Shown: in pieces, positions 48,979-61,704 of the stretch
Layout of the letters: every line of letters begins with the position of its first letter
Position numbering within the stretch: position 1 is the stretch's first letter
NCBI GenBank assembly: GCA_020205615.1
Contig: CM035167.1
Location: forward strand, 133,327,483-133,391,482
DNA: 64,000 bases
Source: Panax quinquefolius
Lineage: Eukaryota; Streptophyta; Magnoliopsida; Apiales; Araliaceae
Direction: 5' to 3'
Position numbers and translations under genes: made by a program
Notes under the pieces: model-generated
What the model saw: the letters and a program-made list of their open reading frames with translations, nothing else
Database searches by the model: none
Told to the model about the DNA's origin: nothing

Positions 48979-49618
48979 AAAATACAATCCCTCGATTGAT
49001 TTAATATTTTTTTTAATGCAAATTAAAAAAGAAAAGAAAAGAAATATTCTTTTTCATTCGTGAACATGAATTTAAAAATATACTTTCACTCTCATAAAAA
49101 AGAGTTTTTATTTGACTTTATGAAATAATTTGTTAAATTGAAAAGTGATGTGATGTGATTTATGTTAATTAGTTTTAAAAACAACAAATGCTATAATTAA
49201 TATTATTCTTTAGATAATTTAAAATAATTATTCATATCAATTTATATTTTAGTAAATATTAGACCAAAGGGAGACAAGTGATGCCGCATGAAAGAATGTG
49301 CGGCAGGCCGGTAGCCTAGTTACCTAGTAAATCATAAAAAAAGGTCGTTTCCACCCAGTAAAAAACATGGTGAAATGAATCACCAATTTATATGTTGCAG
49401 CACTCGGTGGCATACACAACTGATGTATATGTAAATTATATAGGGTTTAAATAAAAATTTTCTAACATCTAGAGAATATGATTAAATAAAAAGGTCAAAA
49501 TCAATATAAAAAAAAAAAAATATTATTACTAAAGTTGTAAGAACAAAAAAAATATTAAAAATTTATAAAGTGACAAGACTTGTCGGGCCGATTTATAACA
49601 AGAAGATATATATACATA

Positions 49619-49690
49619 TACAGTCAGGATTCTATCCGGACTCCCGAATTTTATTAAAATATAGAATTAATTTATTAATTTATTTGTTTT

Positions 49691-49739
<49 letters not shown>

Positions 49740-49770
49740 GTCTCGGGATCACTTGGATAGGATTCTTGAT

Positions 49771-49775
<5 letters not shown>
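49619..49775. mobile_element. Possible MITE with internal (TA)n
   Basis: CAGTCAGGATTCTATCCGGA and CTCCCG at 49621-49647 are roughly inverted by CTCGGGATCACTTGGATAGG and ATTCTTGATTC at 49742-49773. A (TA)n run at 49697-49733 separates them. The flanks are TA-rich, so a TA target is possible but cannot be shown. Confidence 0.45.
49697..49733. repeat. (TA)n microsatellite
   Basis: About 18 uninterrupted TA units, inside a possible MITE. Confidence 0.9.

Positions 49776-49840
<65 letters not shown>
49771..49840. repeat. Compound (TC)n(TA)n microsatellite
   Basis: About 12 TC units followed by about 23 TA units. Confidence 0.9.
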
Positions 49841-49842
<2 letters not shown>

Positions 49843-49921
49843 CTAAATATGAATTAATACTAAACTATAGGGCATATTCCACTTCTTGATGATCCACCTT
49901 TCAATTTTGTCAATTAGGTTA

Positions 49922-52139
49922 TGTGGCGCCCCCAAAAATTAGGTATATCGTCCACCCATCTTGGGTCGCCACTTACATACATACATAAATTCAAATAATA
50001 CAACTTACTAATATAATCATGCGTATACAATACTGACATAAATCATGAGTTTGAATACAAATATTGTCTACTAGATATTATACAAACTCAAAAGGAGTCC
50101 TCATTACAACTATTATCACACTATTTCACGTAATAGTGAGGACTACTAATGCTATCCTCTGGACCATTACTTACGTTCTCGACTGTCTCCAATTCTATGT
50201 TCTCATTTCCTCAAGAGAATAAAGTGAAAGAAAGGTGAGCTTTCAATAGCCCAAGAAGAAATATTATGACTAAGATAATGCGTAATAAATTATCATTAGC
50301 CTTCAACAGGTGTTAAACCGATAAAATACAATAGACAACCGGTTTAACTCATAGCTTTAATAAGAATCCATTAAAAGAGTCAAGTAGAGAATAAAGTCTA
50401 CTATCTTTTAGGTTTTAAAAGGTTTTCATCAATTTTTATCACGAGACTCTCGACAATAATAATAAACCACCACATCTAATCATCCCCTGTATCTACTTGT
50501 CAAGGATTTTCATCAAATTATCAATGGTCATGAATATACCAATCACCCCGGTCATAATCATACCAAAAACTATCCATCACTGCATTACAGGCCAATGAGG
50601 ACTTTTGTCACATCATTTATATCAAGTCATGATTATACCGAATGATCCCTGGTCATAATCATACTAAGTTCATCTATGCACGTAAGCCAAAGATAACATA
50701 ATATAACATGAGGATGATGACAATGACATAGTAATTCAATAAAACAAGTTCAAGAATTATTTAATCCATGAATTATTAACGCCCAAATTGTCAACATACG
50801 ATCATGTTTACAGAGAGTAAAATTCAATAATGATCGTAAGAATATTTCCATGAAAAGATATCGGATGAAACGCAAATATCAAGGATATTCTACTAATTTC
50901 ATGGAGTATAAAGTCAAAGTTTTAACCAACCGGGTATAATAAAGAATGGAATAACAAAAGAAATCACCATGCATGCGATTGCAGATGTATAGGCGTGTTA
51001 TTCAACAGAATAATAATAATCGGAACCAGTCGGTGAAATTCACACCGAAGCGGATGTTCCAACAGTAATAATAAAGATGGAACCAGATCCTGTAAAACAC
51101 ACGATAGGATATTCCAACAGAATGATAAAGACGGAACCAGTCCTGTAAAACACATGACATGGATGTTCCAACAGAATAATAAAAAGCGGAACCAGTCCCC
51201 AAAAAACACACGTGACAGTGATGTTCCAATGTAATAATAGAAGAATGTCACCAAGTATAGGGTAAACTGCACAGATACAAAGTTATTCCAATGTAATAAT
51301 AAGCAATGGAATAACATAAGGATTTCACCAAGTATAGGGTATGCACAGATATGTGAGTTATGTATAGGGTATGCCACTTTTTACGAAAAGTTATTCCAAT
51401 GAATGATAATGAATGGAATAATGTAAGTTCTCTTCAAGAAGAAAGAATAACACCCTTACTAGTAAAAAAAACCTGAATATAGAAGTAGTGAAGTAGCGAG
51501 AATACTCTTCTTCTTTCTATAACTTTCTCTATAGCTTCTCTCTATAATTTCTCTCTAGAGTTTTCAATGAATTCGTAAGAAAATAATGAAGGAATGAGCT
51601 TCATTTATAGGAAAATGGAATGCATAAGAATTAATCCATGAACGGTCCAGATTGATTTACTTTAATCGACGGTCCATATTTAAAGAAAAATCTTTTAAAT
51701 AAAATATAATATATTCTATTTATATAAAAATATTTTACTATGCAAACACTATGCAATACTATGCAAAACACTATGCAAAACACTATGCAACACTATGCAT
51801 AATAAAATATAATATATTCTATTTATAGTAATAACTTTAATAAAGTATTCTATTTTATATAAAAGATGTTTCGCTTTTATTACGTTAATAATACGAATAA
51901 AACAAAACGTCATTATCGCTATAATAATTCATATTATTAATTGACAATAATGGAATCAAACCGAGTGACTTCTCACATAAAGCATCAATAATCAATACCG
52001 CAGGTGTTACTACGCAACCACCACGACATTCGTATTTTTACTACCGAAGTAGTTCAACAAGATCAACCAGAAAAACTTCCGCCGTTATTTTAATAAAATA
52101 TTTTTGTCGCTTTCTCAATCCGACAATAATTACATTATT
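49922..52139 (-). mobile_element. Family-A LTR, 3' portion, interrupted by a family-B LTR
   Basis: The reverse strand ends ...GGGGGCGCCACA at 49922 and follows family A from the end up to the U3 region (GTAATTATTGTCGGATTGAG), stopping at about 52139. The missing U3 start should lie right of the nested insertions, beyond 64000. It includes the TATA region (about 51605) and the 60-bp array (50950-51420). Solo LTR or full element cannot be decided. Confidence 0.82.
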
Positions 52140-54295
52140 AAGTCTCAGAATGACCCCCCAAAATAGGTCCATTCCATCCAACCCATTCTCGAGTCGCCAA
52201 ATATATGGTACGAAAAAACAACTACAACTTTATTACAACAATTGTCGTGCAAAATACAACAACACATATGCTTTGAGTTTGATACCAATATATACCAAAT
52301 GTAACTTTGGACACCAACTTGGATAACACGTCACCATGACACCTTACATAAAGGTACAGCCAAAAAACTGCTTTTAGAAATTAGAATCTTTGGAAAGTGC
52401 TCAAGAAAACCTTCGTATACGGGAGGCCATGCTTTTAGGTTATGGTAGATATCATATGGCCACGTAATTATCCTTGGTTGATCTAATAGACCCCAAAGAA
52501 AAACAAGAAGATTACTATCATATTCTTCCCAATGGCGAGTCTTCTCTCGATATATCATTATCTCCACTGTCTCTAATTTGGTATTATACTCCAAACAAAC
52601 ACCAAGATTATATAGTAGTGCTTGTAAATATACTCAAAAGTGGATGAAAGACAACCATGTCTTATGATAACACGAGTTTGTATGTCTTTAGACATCTTGT
52701 ATGATAGTGACAAAACACCTTCCAAAGTTGGGTTCGCTTTCACCCTATTTAATTCACCAAAATAACTATTAAATGATGTATAAAATACAACACACTAAAG
52801 CCCTCAATAAAATTATTTTCATACTCTTTGTGGAGAACCTCAACAACTATAGACCACCGCTTCTATTCCTTGTTATCCCCACTCAACCCAAATACACTTT
52901 TATTACCCGAAAAGGAATCAGAAACAAAAGGGTGAGCACAACTAGCTCAAGAAAGAATATTATGACTAAAGATAAATAAATTATCAATAGTCTTCATCAA
53001 GAATGAATCGTAGATTTAGAAATATATGGTAGATGATAAAACTTTTCAACCATAGTTGCGGTGAACGAGCAATCCATTAAAAGAGTCAAATAGACTATAA
53101 AGTCTATTGTCTTCTCCACGTTAAAAGTCCACCAACAATATTTTATCCTCAGAACATCAATCAACAGCCTTTTCCACAATCATATGAATAACTTATAATC
53201 ATAATTGTGATTCTAAATTCCTCTTCTCATCCAGGACAAAGATAATTTTCATCACTGCCTTTACCAAAAACATCAAATATCATGGTTATACCAAATCACA
53301 GCCTCTGCTCATAATCATACTAATAAATTCATCTTTGCACCACGGCCAAAGATATTCATCAACAGCTTCATCTTTACACTACAAAGCAAAAGATATTCAA
53401 CAACAGTCATCTTTGCATTACGAGCCAAAGATATTCATCAATAATTCATCTGCACCACAAAGCAAAAGATATTCAACAACAGTCATCTTTGCATTACGAG
53501 CCAAAGATATTCATCAATAATTCATCTTTGCACTACAAAAGCAAAGATATTCAACAACAGTCATCTTTGCATTACGAGCCAAAGATATTCATCAATAATT
53601 CATCTTTGCACTACAAAGCAAAAGATATTCAACAATAGGTCATCTTTGCATTACGAGCCAAAGATATTCATCAATAATTCATCTTTTACACTACAAAAGC
53701 TAAAGATATTCAACAACAGTCATCTTTGCAATAACGAGCCAAAGATATTCATATATCAACGAAATACATAATCATTTCGTGGTTATATAACAATAATTAT
53801 AACCATGTTGATCAATTCACCTTTGCACTTAAGCTAAAAATATTCAATTGTAAATTCAATGGTCATGATCATACCAAACCAACAATTCAAATTTTGCACT
53901 TCATCAAAAAGAGAACCTATGGTCACGATCATACCAATAATCTACCCATCTTTACACTCAAGTCAAAGAGAAATATCATCGTTAGGGTTATAAGAATGTT
54001 ATATAAAAATAATATAATCAAAACATGGTTTTAATTTCAAGAGTAAGATTCATAAATCAACGATAATTTTGTCGGAAGAAAAACCAATTTATTGTGAATA
54101 AGACCCGTATTCGTGCATAGTCCCGTATAATGCATGCATAAGAATCCTCGACACGAAAAGATAAAGTTTCATAATAAAATTCATATCCATATTTATAACA
54201 CCTTAATCCAAATGTTATAAATCACTTAGAAATCTCATAATCTAATATTATTAATATTATAATAATATTTTAATCATTTCTCAAACTTATAAACC
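52140..54295 (-). mobile_element. Family-B LTR, 3' portion, nested in the family-A LTR
   Basis: The reverse strand shows GGCGACTCGAGAATGGGTTGG and GGACCTATTTTGGGG as at the end of the 25110 and 29768 LTRs, then runs collinear with them to TTTATAAGTTTGAGAAATG. There it is cut by the family-C element at about 54296. The true end near 52143-52151 is disturbed (TCAGAATGACCCCCC). It holds the longest hairpin array. Confidence 0.82.
53325..53750 (-). repeat. Hairpin array, 11 alternating units
   Basis: Eleven units with CATCTTTGCA...CAAAGAT stems. Loops of the TTACGAGC and CTACAAAG types alternate strictly over most of the array. The same array has seven units in the LTRs at 28000 and 32650, so unit number has changed while the dimeric order was kept. 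Confidence 0.78.
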
Positions 54296-56955
54296 GTGAC
54301 GCCCCAAAATAGGTATACATCACCCATTCTCGAAATTGTCAATACATGGTGTAAAACAACTACAACTTTATTATTACAACAAGAAATCTGTGAGTTTAAA
54401 TACAAATATTATCTTCTGATAATATTTATACTCAAATAAATCCTCATCACATTTATTGATACATTATTTTACAAAAATGGTGAGGACTACTAAACAATCT
54501 TTTCTAAAACCTTCATTCCATACCCCGACTCGTACTCGCTTATATTCTCGCCTTCCCGAGAAGAATGGAACAAAAGGAAAAGGGTGAGCTTAACTTGCTC
54601 AAGAAAGAATATTATGACGAAAGATAATATACAACAAATTATCGTTAGTCTTCAACAGGAAAAAATTTAATAGAATACAATAGATAACAAGTTTCGATCA
54701 ATATTCGCAATGAAATAATAATTCATAAGAAGAGTTACGTAGAGAATGAAATCTACTATAATCTATGAATTTAATAAATTCCATCATCAATATTTTATCC
54801 TCAGAACATCAATCAATATTCATCTCAAATCAAATATTCATCTTTGCACTACAGCCAAAGATATTCATCAATCTCCATCATGTTCATCTCAACACTGCTC
54901 ATCTTTGCACTAAAGGCCAAAGATATTCATCGGTCATTCATGTTCATTTAAACACTGCTCATCTTTGCACTACAGCCAAAGATATTATTCAGAAATCATT
55001 CATCTTTTGCACTACACAGCCAAAGATATTCAATAATATCATCATTTAAGACCGAGGATGATGAAAATATTTTAAAGAACGAATCCAAAGGAAACAAAAT
55101 GACAAGGATTAAGGATTAAGGATTCGTACTTTGTTTTATCCATGTCCAACAATACCTCAAAAATAATCATAGTGGTGTAAAATTCAAGAATGATCAAAAC
55201 ATGGATACAATCGTAGCTAGTATCCGTAATAGATATTTTGGACGAAAAGAAGAAATTTTATTTTTCTATGAATAGTGTCAGATATCGTGAATAAAGGCCG
55301 ATACGTGAATAGTAACTCTCGACACCAAAAGATAGAAATTCCACAAAAAAACATCTTCACGCTTCATTAAATAGTACTCGTGAATAAGAATCGTGAATAA
55401 GAACTCATGAATAAGAACTCGTGAATAAGAACTCATGAATAAGAACCCCGATATGAAAAAGTTCCAAATTTGATAAAAAGTTCCAACTAATATTTCAAAG
55501 ATAATGATATCAAGAAATAATATCATTACGAAAAAAATAATATCCCTTACCTCAAAGAATCAAGATTTCCTAAGGAAAGGCTCAAGTGATGTCCGAATGA
55601 AACTTGTACCAAACAAAGAACTCTCAAAGTATCTAAATACTCACAAAATACGCTCAATAATATAGAGAGAGAAGAGAGAAAACTTTGTTTCGTGTGATTT
55701 TTTCAATTCTAACTTAGCCCTCTATTTATAGAAAAATGTTAGCCCACCAAGGCATTTCAGACTTGACTCACACCGATGGCTTTTTACCGCTACTATTGCC
55801 ACCCACCACATTTGAAATAAAATTCAGCACATTTCTTCACCAACCACAAGTGGGGCCCACTCAATTCTAGAATTTTCCACCAAAATCAATTATAACCCTA
55901 ATTTCCTAATCAGACACCTCTTAAAATTCATAACAAATCATTCGTGACATTTTTAATTCGGCTCAAAATTTGTGGACATATACTCAACTTATGTATGTAT
56001 AACATACCCAAAAATTACCACAATCCAACTCTTTGATTAAAAATTATAACCCCAATAATATATCTCAAAACCCCGATTTAATTTTTAATACCTCCAACTG
56101 ATAAAATACTCGATAAAACACCTCAACAATAATTTCTTCATTTATAACCACATAAATAAATCCATCATTTATATCCACATAAAATAAATATTTTTTTATC
56201 ATATGAATCAATAATTAATTATTCACAAATAATATTACGTAATCACAATTATGACAACCAAAGCCGCTCCTCGTGAAAGAGGGGCTTCCCGATAAGGATT
56301 TCTCCTCATCGGGCGCAATTAGGTGACCAAACCTCTCCTCGATGTAACTTTCTAGACATTGCCAATAATGCTATCTAATAATATTATTCAAATAATATGA
56401 ATTATTGATCCGATAATGGAGATAATGTGCGGTGACAATTATCGAACAACAATAATATAAAATATCAACGCAAAGAATTATCAATCAATAAAATAAAATA
56501 TCGAATAAAGAATTCACCGTGAAAATTATTGAGTAGTGCCTTCTTCACGTAAGGATCAATAATTCAACAATACTGCGTAATACCGTAAAGCCATCGCGCA
56601 ACCACGCCAGACATCAGTATTTTAACCAATCGTATTCCAACAGCTTTAATTCAGAATAACTACGCCGTTATTTTTAACCAACTTATATTTGTCGCTTTCT
56701 TCATCCAATCGCTTTCACATGGGGCCCACACATGGTCACTACCGTCAGCATTTAATATTCCCCGACAAAGCATTTAATATTCCACCACCAAACGAATATT
56801 CCCCGACAAAAATGAATATTTTATAACCACTTGCTTTATTTTGAAATATTTATGTATTTAACCCTTAACTATCCACATTAATCAAATCAACCCTTACTAT
56901 TTCAAAATAATAAATAAAGGAAATTCCTTTTATTTAAAAAATTTTTGGTCTTACA
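54296..56955 (-). repeat. 3' LTR of the family-C element
   Basis: On the reverse strand: TGTAAGACC start at 56955, AATATTC boxes (about 56750-56825), TATA at about 55727, donor-like GAG|GTAAGG (GT at 55549-55550), 14-bp array (about 55370-55450), hairpin units (54835-55030) and the end GGGGCGTCA at about 54296. At 2.66 kb it is shorter than the 4.3-kb family-B LTR but shares its first half. Confidence 0.87.
54835..55030 (-). repeat. Hairpin array in the family-C LTR
   Basis: Four units of CATCTTTGCACTACAGCCAAAGATATTC separated by 30-40 bp including ATTCATGTTCATCTCAACACTG. The 5' LTR has the same at 62245-62440. The unit spacing is longer than in family B. Confidence 0.7.
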
Positions 56956-56968
56956 ACCTCCCTCCTTA
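56956..56968 (-). other. Polypurine tract of the family-C element
   Basis: The reverse strand reads TAAGGAGGGAGGT immediately before the LTR start, the plus-strand priming site. The equivalent family-B tract is at 29755-29767. Confidence 0.8.
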
Positions 56969-56969
56969 T

Positions 56970-58330
56970 GAAATTTCGCCTCGAAATCGACGTGACGCAC
57001 TGGTGTTTCAAAAGGTGAGGATACCTCGCTTTCATTTCCGCTTTCCAATTCCTGTGTCATTTCCTCTATAAAGATGATTCCTCCACAAAACTTTAACTTG
57101 TGGTATGACCTTTCATACAGTAGGACACGCTCCTTCCTATCCAAGATCTTGATAGGTACCTCCTCATACGTTAAGTCTTCTACTATCTCGTCCGGCTTCT
57201 AACTCAATAACGTGGTTCGGTCTTTCACATATTTACGAAGTACGATATGTGAAACACATTATGAACACGAGACATACTTTGAGGTAACGCAAGTCTATAG
57301 GCTACATTTCCTACTCGGCCAAGAATTTGAAATGGACCAATAAATCGTGGATCGAGCTTTCTCTCTTCCCAAATCTTGTAACTCCCTTCCATGGAGCAAC
57401 TCGCAACAATACACGATCCCCTACATTAAATTCCACGCCCTTTCGATGAAGATCCGCATAACTCTTTTGTCGATCTTGAGCCGCTTTGTATCGCTTGTCG
57501 AATTATTTGGATCTTTTCGGTAGTCATACGCATTTAACTCGGTCCCAACAATGTTGCTTCACCCACCTCATCCCAACATATCGAGAACGACATTTTCGGC
57601 CCATATAATGCTTCAATGGAGCCACACCTATACTTGCGCTCGATAATCGCTTGTTGTAGGAGAATTCCACCAATGGTAAATACTTATCCTAACTACCTTG
57701 AAGTCTAGGACACGTAGTCTTAATAAATCTTAAAGAGTTTGAATAGTCCTCTCGATTGTCCGTCTGTTTGGGGATGGTATGTCAACTAAATCGAAAATCC
57801 GTGCCCATAGCTTTTTGCAAGCTAACCCAAAATCTTGAAGTGAATCTTGGGTCACGATCCAAACTATGGATACAGTGCATGCCATGCAACCTCACGATCT
57901 CATTTACGCATATATACCAAGAAGACGCTCAAGGAATAAGTCTCCGTGATTTCGGCAAGAAATGAGCGTACTTTGGTTAATCTATCAACAATAACCCAAA
58001 TAGCATTGATGCCTTGAGAAACCGTAGAAGACCCGTGAATCGAAATCCATGGTAATGTGTTCCCACTTCCATTCCTAATCTCAAGTGGTTGCAACGGACC
58101 CTTAGGTACTAGATGCTCCGCCTTTACACGCTGGCAAGTTAAACACATCGAGATAAACTTTGCAATCTCTCTCTTCATATTATTCCACCAAAATGTATGT
58201 CAAGATCACGATACATTTTAGTACTTCCGTGATGGATTGCAAATGGTGTATCAGTGTGCCTCATCATAATCTTGTACTTCAAATCGTAGTCGTTAAGAAC
58301 ACAAAGTCTAGAGTGGACTCAAGTATTCCT
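56970..58330 (-). pseudogene. pol: Integrase and chromodomain of the family-C element
   Basis: Reading right to left: a zinc-binding end MCLTCQRVKAEH (about 58110-58150), PLQPLEI, then WVIVDRLTK (about 57985-58010) of the integrase core. After a poorly readable stretch come YEEVPIKILDRKERVLL and a chromodomain-like ending with MTQELES (about 57040-57190). The catalytic Asp/Glu context is damaged by frame changes. A 92-residue open piece spans 57900-58178. Would integrate the cDNA; inactive as read. Confidence 0.82.
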
Positions 58331-59760
58331 TCTTCATCAATTCTCGCCCTAATAGCTCCTTCTTGTACTTTCTTCTTCATACGCATCGCCTCCGGCCTGG
58401 TGGCTCGAGCAACCTTAACTTTTTCTATTAAAGTCGGCTCTACGCGTATACTTGACATCATCGCACTCGCTCCCGCATATGATCTTCTACTCAATGCGCC
58501 ACCTACCACGCTCGCTTTACCAGATGGTATCAATAGTGTGGTCGTAGTCTTTCAATAGCTCGAGCCAACGTCACGCCGCGATGTCGAGTTCTTTTTGAGT
58601 GAAGAAATATTTAAGGCTTTTATGATCCGAATATATCTCCACTTTCTCCCCATATAGATAGTGCCTCCATATCTTTAAGCGAAAACGATCGCCGCTAACT
58701 CTAGATCATGAGTAGGATAATTCCTCTCATACTCTTTAAGTTGTCGCGAGGCATAGGCTATGACTTTCCCACGCTTGCATGAGAACACATCCTAACCCTT
58801 TGCCCGAAGCATCGTCAGAGATAACAAATCCATCCGAACCAGATGGTATTGTTAGAACAAAAGTCGTAAAATAAGTCTCCTCTTAAGATCTTGGAAACTT
58901 TTCTCGATTCTTCATTCCAAACGAATTTTGTATCCTTCCGAAAGTTAGCCGAGTTAATGGAGTAGAGATTCGAGAAAACCCTTCCACTAATCTCCGATAA
59001 TAACCAAATAAGCCCAAAAAGCTACGTGATTTCAACACCGACTTTTGGTTGCTCCCAACTTTGATTGCTTCAATCTTCACGGATCAACAGATACTCCATG
59101 TTTTGACACCACATGCCCAAGAAAGGCTACTTCCTCAAGCCGTAACTCGCATTTCTTCAATTTGGCATATAGTTGGTTTTCACGAAGCCTTTGAGTACCA
59201 AATTTAAAATGGTGCTCATGATCTTCACGACTTTTGGAATATATAAGGATGTCATCAATAAAGACAACAACAAACCGATCCAAATATTCCTTGAATACTC
59301 GCTTCATCATATCCATGAAAGTCAGCAGGAGCATTAGTTAGTCCGAAAGACACGACTAAGAATTCATAATGCCCATACCGAAGTTCAAAGGCGCTTTGAA
59401 TATCCTCGCCTAATCTTCACCGATGATATCCGTAATCGAAGATCGATTTTTGAAAAGAATTGTGCCCTTGCAATCGGTCAAACAAGTCATCAATACGAGG
59501 TAGAGGATACCTATTCTTGATGGTGACATGGTTCAATTCCCCGATAGTCAATACAAAGTCGCATACTCCCGCTTCTTTCTTCTTTACAAATAAAACAGAG
59601 CACCCCAAGGAGATGTACTAGATTTAATGAAACCAATGTCCAACAATTCCTCGTAGTTGGACCTTTAACTCCTCAAGTTCAATAGAGCCATTCGATATGG
59701 GGTTTTAGAAATGGGCTTTGTACTCAGTTCAAGATCAATAAAGAATTCAACTTCACGCTC
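58331..59760 (-). pseudogene. pol: Reverse transcriptase and RNase H of the family-C element
   Basis: The clearest parts are 59417-59608, with VLFVKKKEAGVCDF and NHVTIKNRYPLPRIDDLFD, and 59077-59334, with the catalytic [14 protein letters not shown] (both Asp present), [11 protein letters not shown] and [18 protein letters not shown]. The segment 58883-59080 holds the thumb FLGLFGYYRRLVEGFSRI and STPLTRL. The RNase H part (about 58600-58880) is broken. It would make cDNA from element RNA. Frame changes separate the pieces, but the motifs are less eroded than in the family-A copy at 41 kb. Confidence 0.85.
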
Positions 59761-60420
59761 TGGGGTAGACCGGAAGTTCTTCTGAAAATACGCCGGAAAG
59801 TCAATAACAACAGAATATTATTCAAATTTGACGTGTCTTTATTCAAATCCATAACATGGGCTAAGAAAGCTTGACATCCGCTTTTTCAATAAACGAATAG
59901 CTTTTATGATTAGATATGATAAAGGATTGATTTTAATGGTTTAGTTGCTTGAATTGCATAACAAAGTTGGTTAGAATATGAAAACTAACAACCTTACGAA
60001 AACAATCAATTTTGGCATGATGAGTAAGCTAACCAATCAATCCCTAAAATCACATCAAAAGCAAGTATCTTTAAAGAGATAAGGTCAATGTGTAAGGTGA
60101 TGGTGCCAACTTGAATCAAACAAGATTTATAAACAAATGGATGTGATGAAAGTTTCTCCTAACTGAGTTTCCACAGATAGGTCAAAGTCTAATTTCTCCT
60201 GAGTCAAGTTTAAACGCTGAGCACACGCAGAGAGATAAATGAATGGGTAGCACCGAGATCAAGTAAGGTATAAACTTCGCAAGAATTTATAAATAGCTTA
60301 CCCGTGATCACCTCGTTTGGGTTCCTCGCATTATGACGACAACCACAACAAACGCCTTCCTAATCGCTGACTTTGACTTTTCTCGGGATGTTTTTTGAGT
60401 CACCGCCCCAATAACTAGGT
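59761..60420 (-). pseudogene. pol: Aspartic protease region of the family-C element
   Basis: The reverse strand reads a DLGATHSFIYLSA-like active-site segment (about 60230-60265) and EKLDFDLSVETQLGETF (about 60160-60210). A DVILGIDWLAY-like stretch at about 60020-60065 matches the family-A protease at 40990-41035. Ser of the DSG active site appears as Leu, as in the family-A copy. Several frame changes. Confidence 0.75.
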
Positions 60421-61530
60421 TTCGCTCTGCATAATCTCGAAGCGATATATCCTTCCTTTCCACAACTATAGCATACCTTGAACTGCTGTGGGCGCTTTGA
60501 TCGATATGTCCTCTTTTCCGTGATTTAGAAGATAAGACCGGTGGTCGTTTCTCCTCCTTAGAACCGGGCTTGTCACCAAGATTGCTGTCTTCACATAGTC
60601 GTTATTAAATCTCCTCTTTTAAAATCTCCTCCCGACTCGCTTCTTCTGCTTTTCACGACTATGATTACCACCGAGTGGTTACCATTTCGTCTGGCTCTGC
60701 TTTCTTTCTCCGTAGGTTATCATTATTCTGCTGACCGCTATCTCTCGGTACAATCCTCGGTTATGGTCCTCAACACCGTATTCAAGTATCTCGCCTAATA
60801 ATCGAGCCTCACTTAACATCCGAATAAAGAGAAAGTTTATGAGAAATGAGATACCGACGTATGCCGTTTCAAACCTCTAAGAAACATCCGCGGCATACAT
60901 GCCCTCATTCTCCACCAAATGAGGTGCAAACTTGATAACTCGCAAACTTTGCCTCGCATCGAGACACCGCCATGTTGTTTTGCTCTAATCTGATGAACTC
61001 CACTTCCTTCATATGACGAACACTTTCGTGAAAGTATTTGTCATTAAATAGTCTCTCAAATGTCTCCCAAGATACATGCCGAAAAGCGGTACCGGATGGT
61101 ACGCTTCACGCATCTCCCACCAAGAGAGTCCGCCTTCGCCACTTTAACATAAAGGTGGCGAATGGAACCTTCGTTTCTCCGCATCCCAAGACATCGAATA
61201 TCTTGGTAATTTGTTTGACCCATGTTTCCGCCGCATGATCGGATCCGCTTTCCTTAAATTCGTGGTCCCAACTTTCGAATCGCTGCTCATGGATAACCCG
61301 TGAATTGCTATCATTTCCTCCTCAGATATTTTGAACACGAGTCTCCTCGTCTGATTTTTGCGTATGAACCGCAAAAGCTTCTAAACATCCCTCGCTCATC
61401 ATCTCGCTTTCAAGTGGTGTTGTTCACAGAGGAACATTGCCACCACTGCAGACGCTCTCCTCGCTGGTAAAAGACAGCATCTCCACTATCTCATTTACTC
61501 CATCATTAATATTCTCACGACATTCTCAAA
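60421..61530 (-). pseudogene. gag: gag of the family-C element
   Basis: The reverse strand starts near 61520 and reads EEEMIAIHGLSMSSDSKVG and RKADPIMRRKHGSNKLPR in shifted frames. It then has the core with LSWWEMREAY and the FTKVFVI segment (about 60980-61100), equivalent to YWWESVKR and DKYFHESI of related Gags. A zinc-knuckle remnant CYSCGKEGYIAS at about 60450 has Tyr where His is expected. A 76-codon piece (61144-61374) is the longest open part. The region is GC-richer than its surroundings and heavily frameshifted. Confidence 0.72.
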
Positions 61531-61680
61531 TACCGCCATAAAACAAGGGTTAATTAAGGAAATCAATATATCACATAATATCCCTATATATCGACTAACT
61601 AACAAATAAGCTTAGTAGACACACTAGCGAAGGATTTACTCGCCTCCCCTCCTAGTTCTATTTCCCCGATCTCCGCCAGA

Positions 61681-61704
61681 TCATATCCCTAAGCTCGATA
61701 CCAA
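61681..61704 (-). other. Primer-binding site of the family-C element
   Basis: The reverse strand reads TTGGTATCGAGCTTAGGGAT, the same as the family-B site at 29444 and close to the tRNA-iMet complement TGGTATCAGAGC, again lacking CA. Confidence 0.8.

Larger units (their letters stand above)
48331..49921. other. AT-rich intergenic DNA downstream of the TRP gene
   Basis: No ORF with convincing coding features. It contains two MITE-like elements and long TA/TC microsatellites (listed separately). Purine/pyrimidine-rich GCAGCTGCAGCAGCCAGGCAAGGC at about 48645 is the only GC-rich spot. Confidence 0.55.

Noticed and set aside
57756..58558. Plus-strand frames of 69 and 132 codons
   Set aside because: They lie opposite integrase and RNase H remains on the minus strand, which carry the recognisable motifs.
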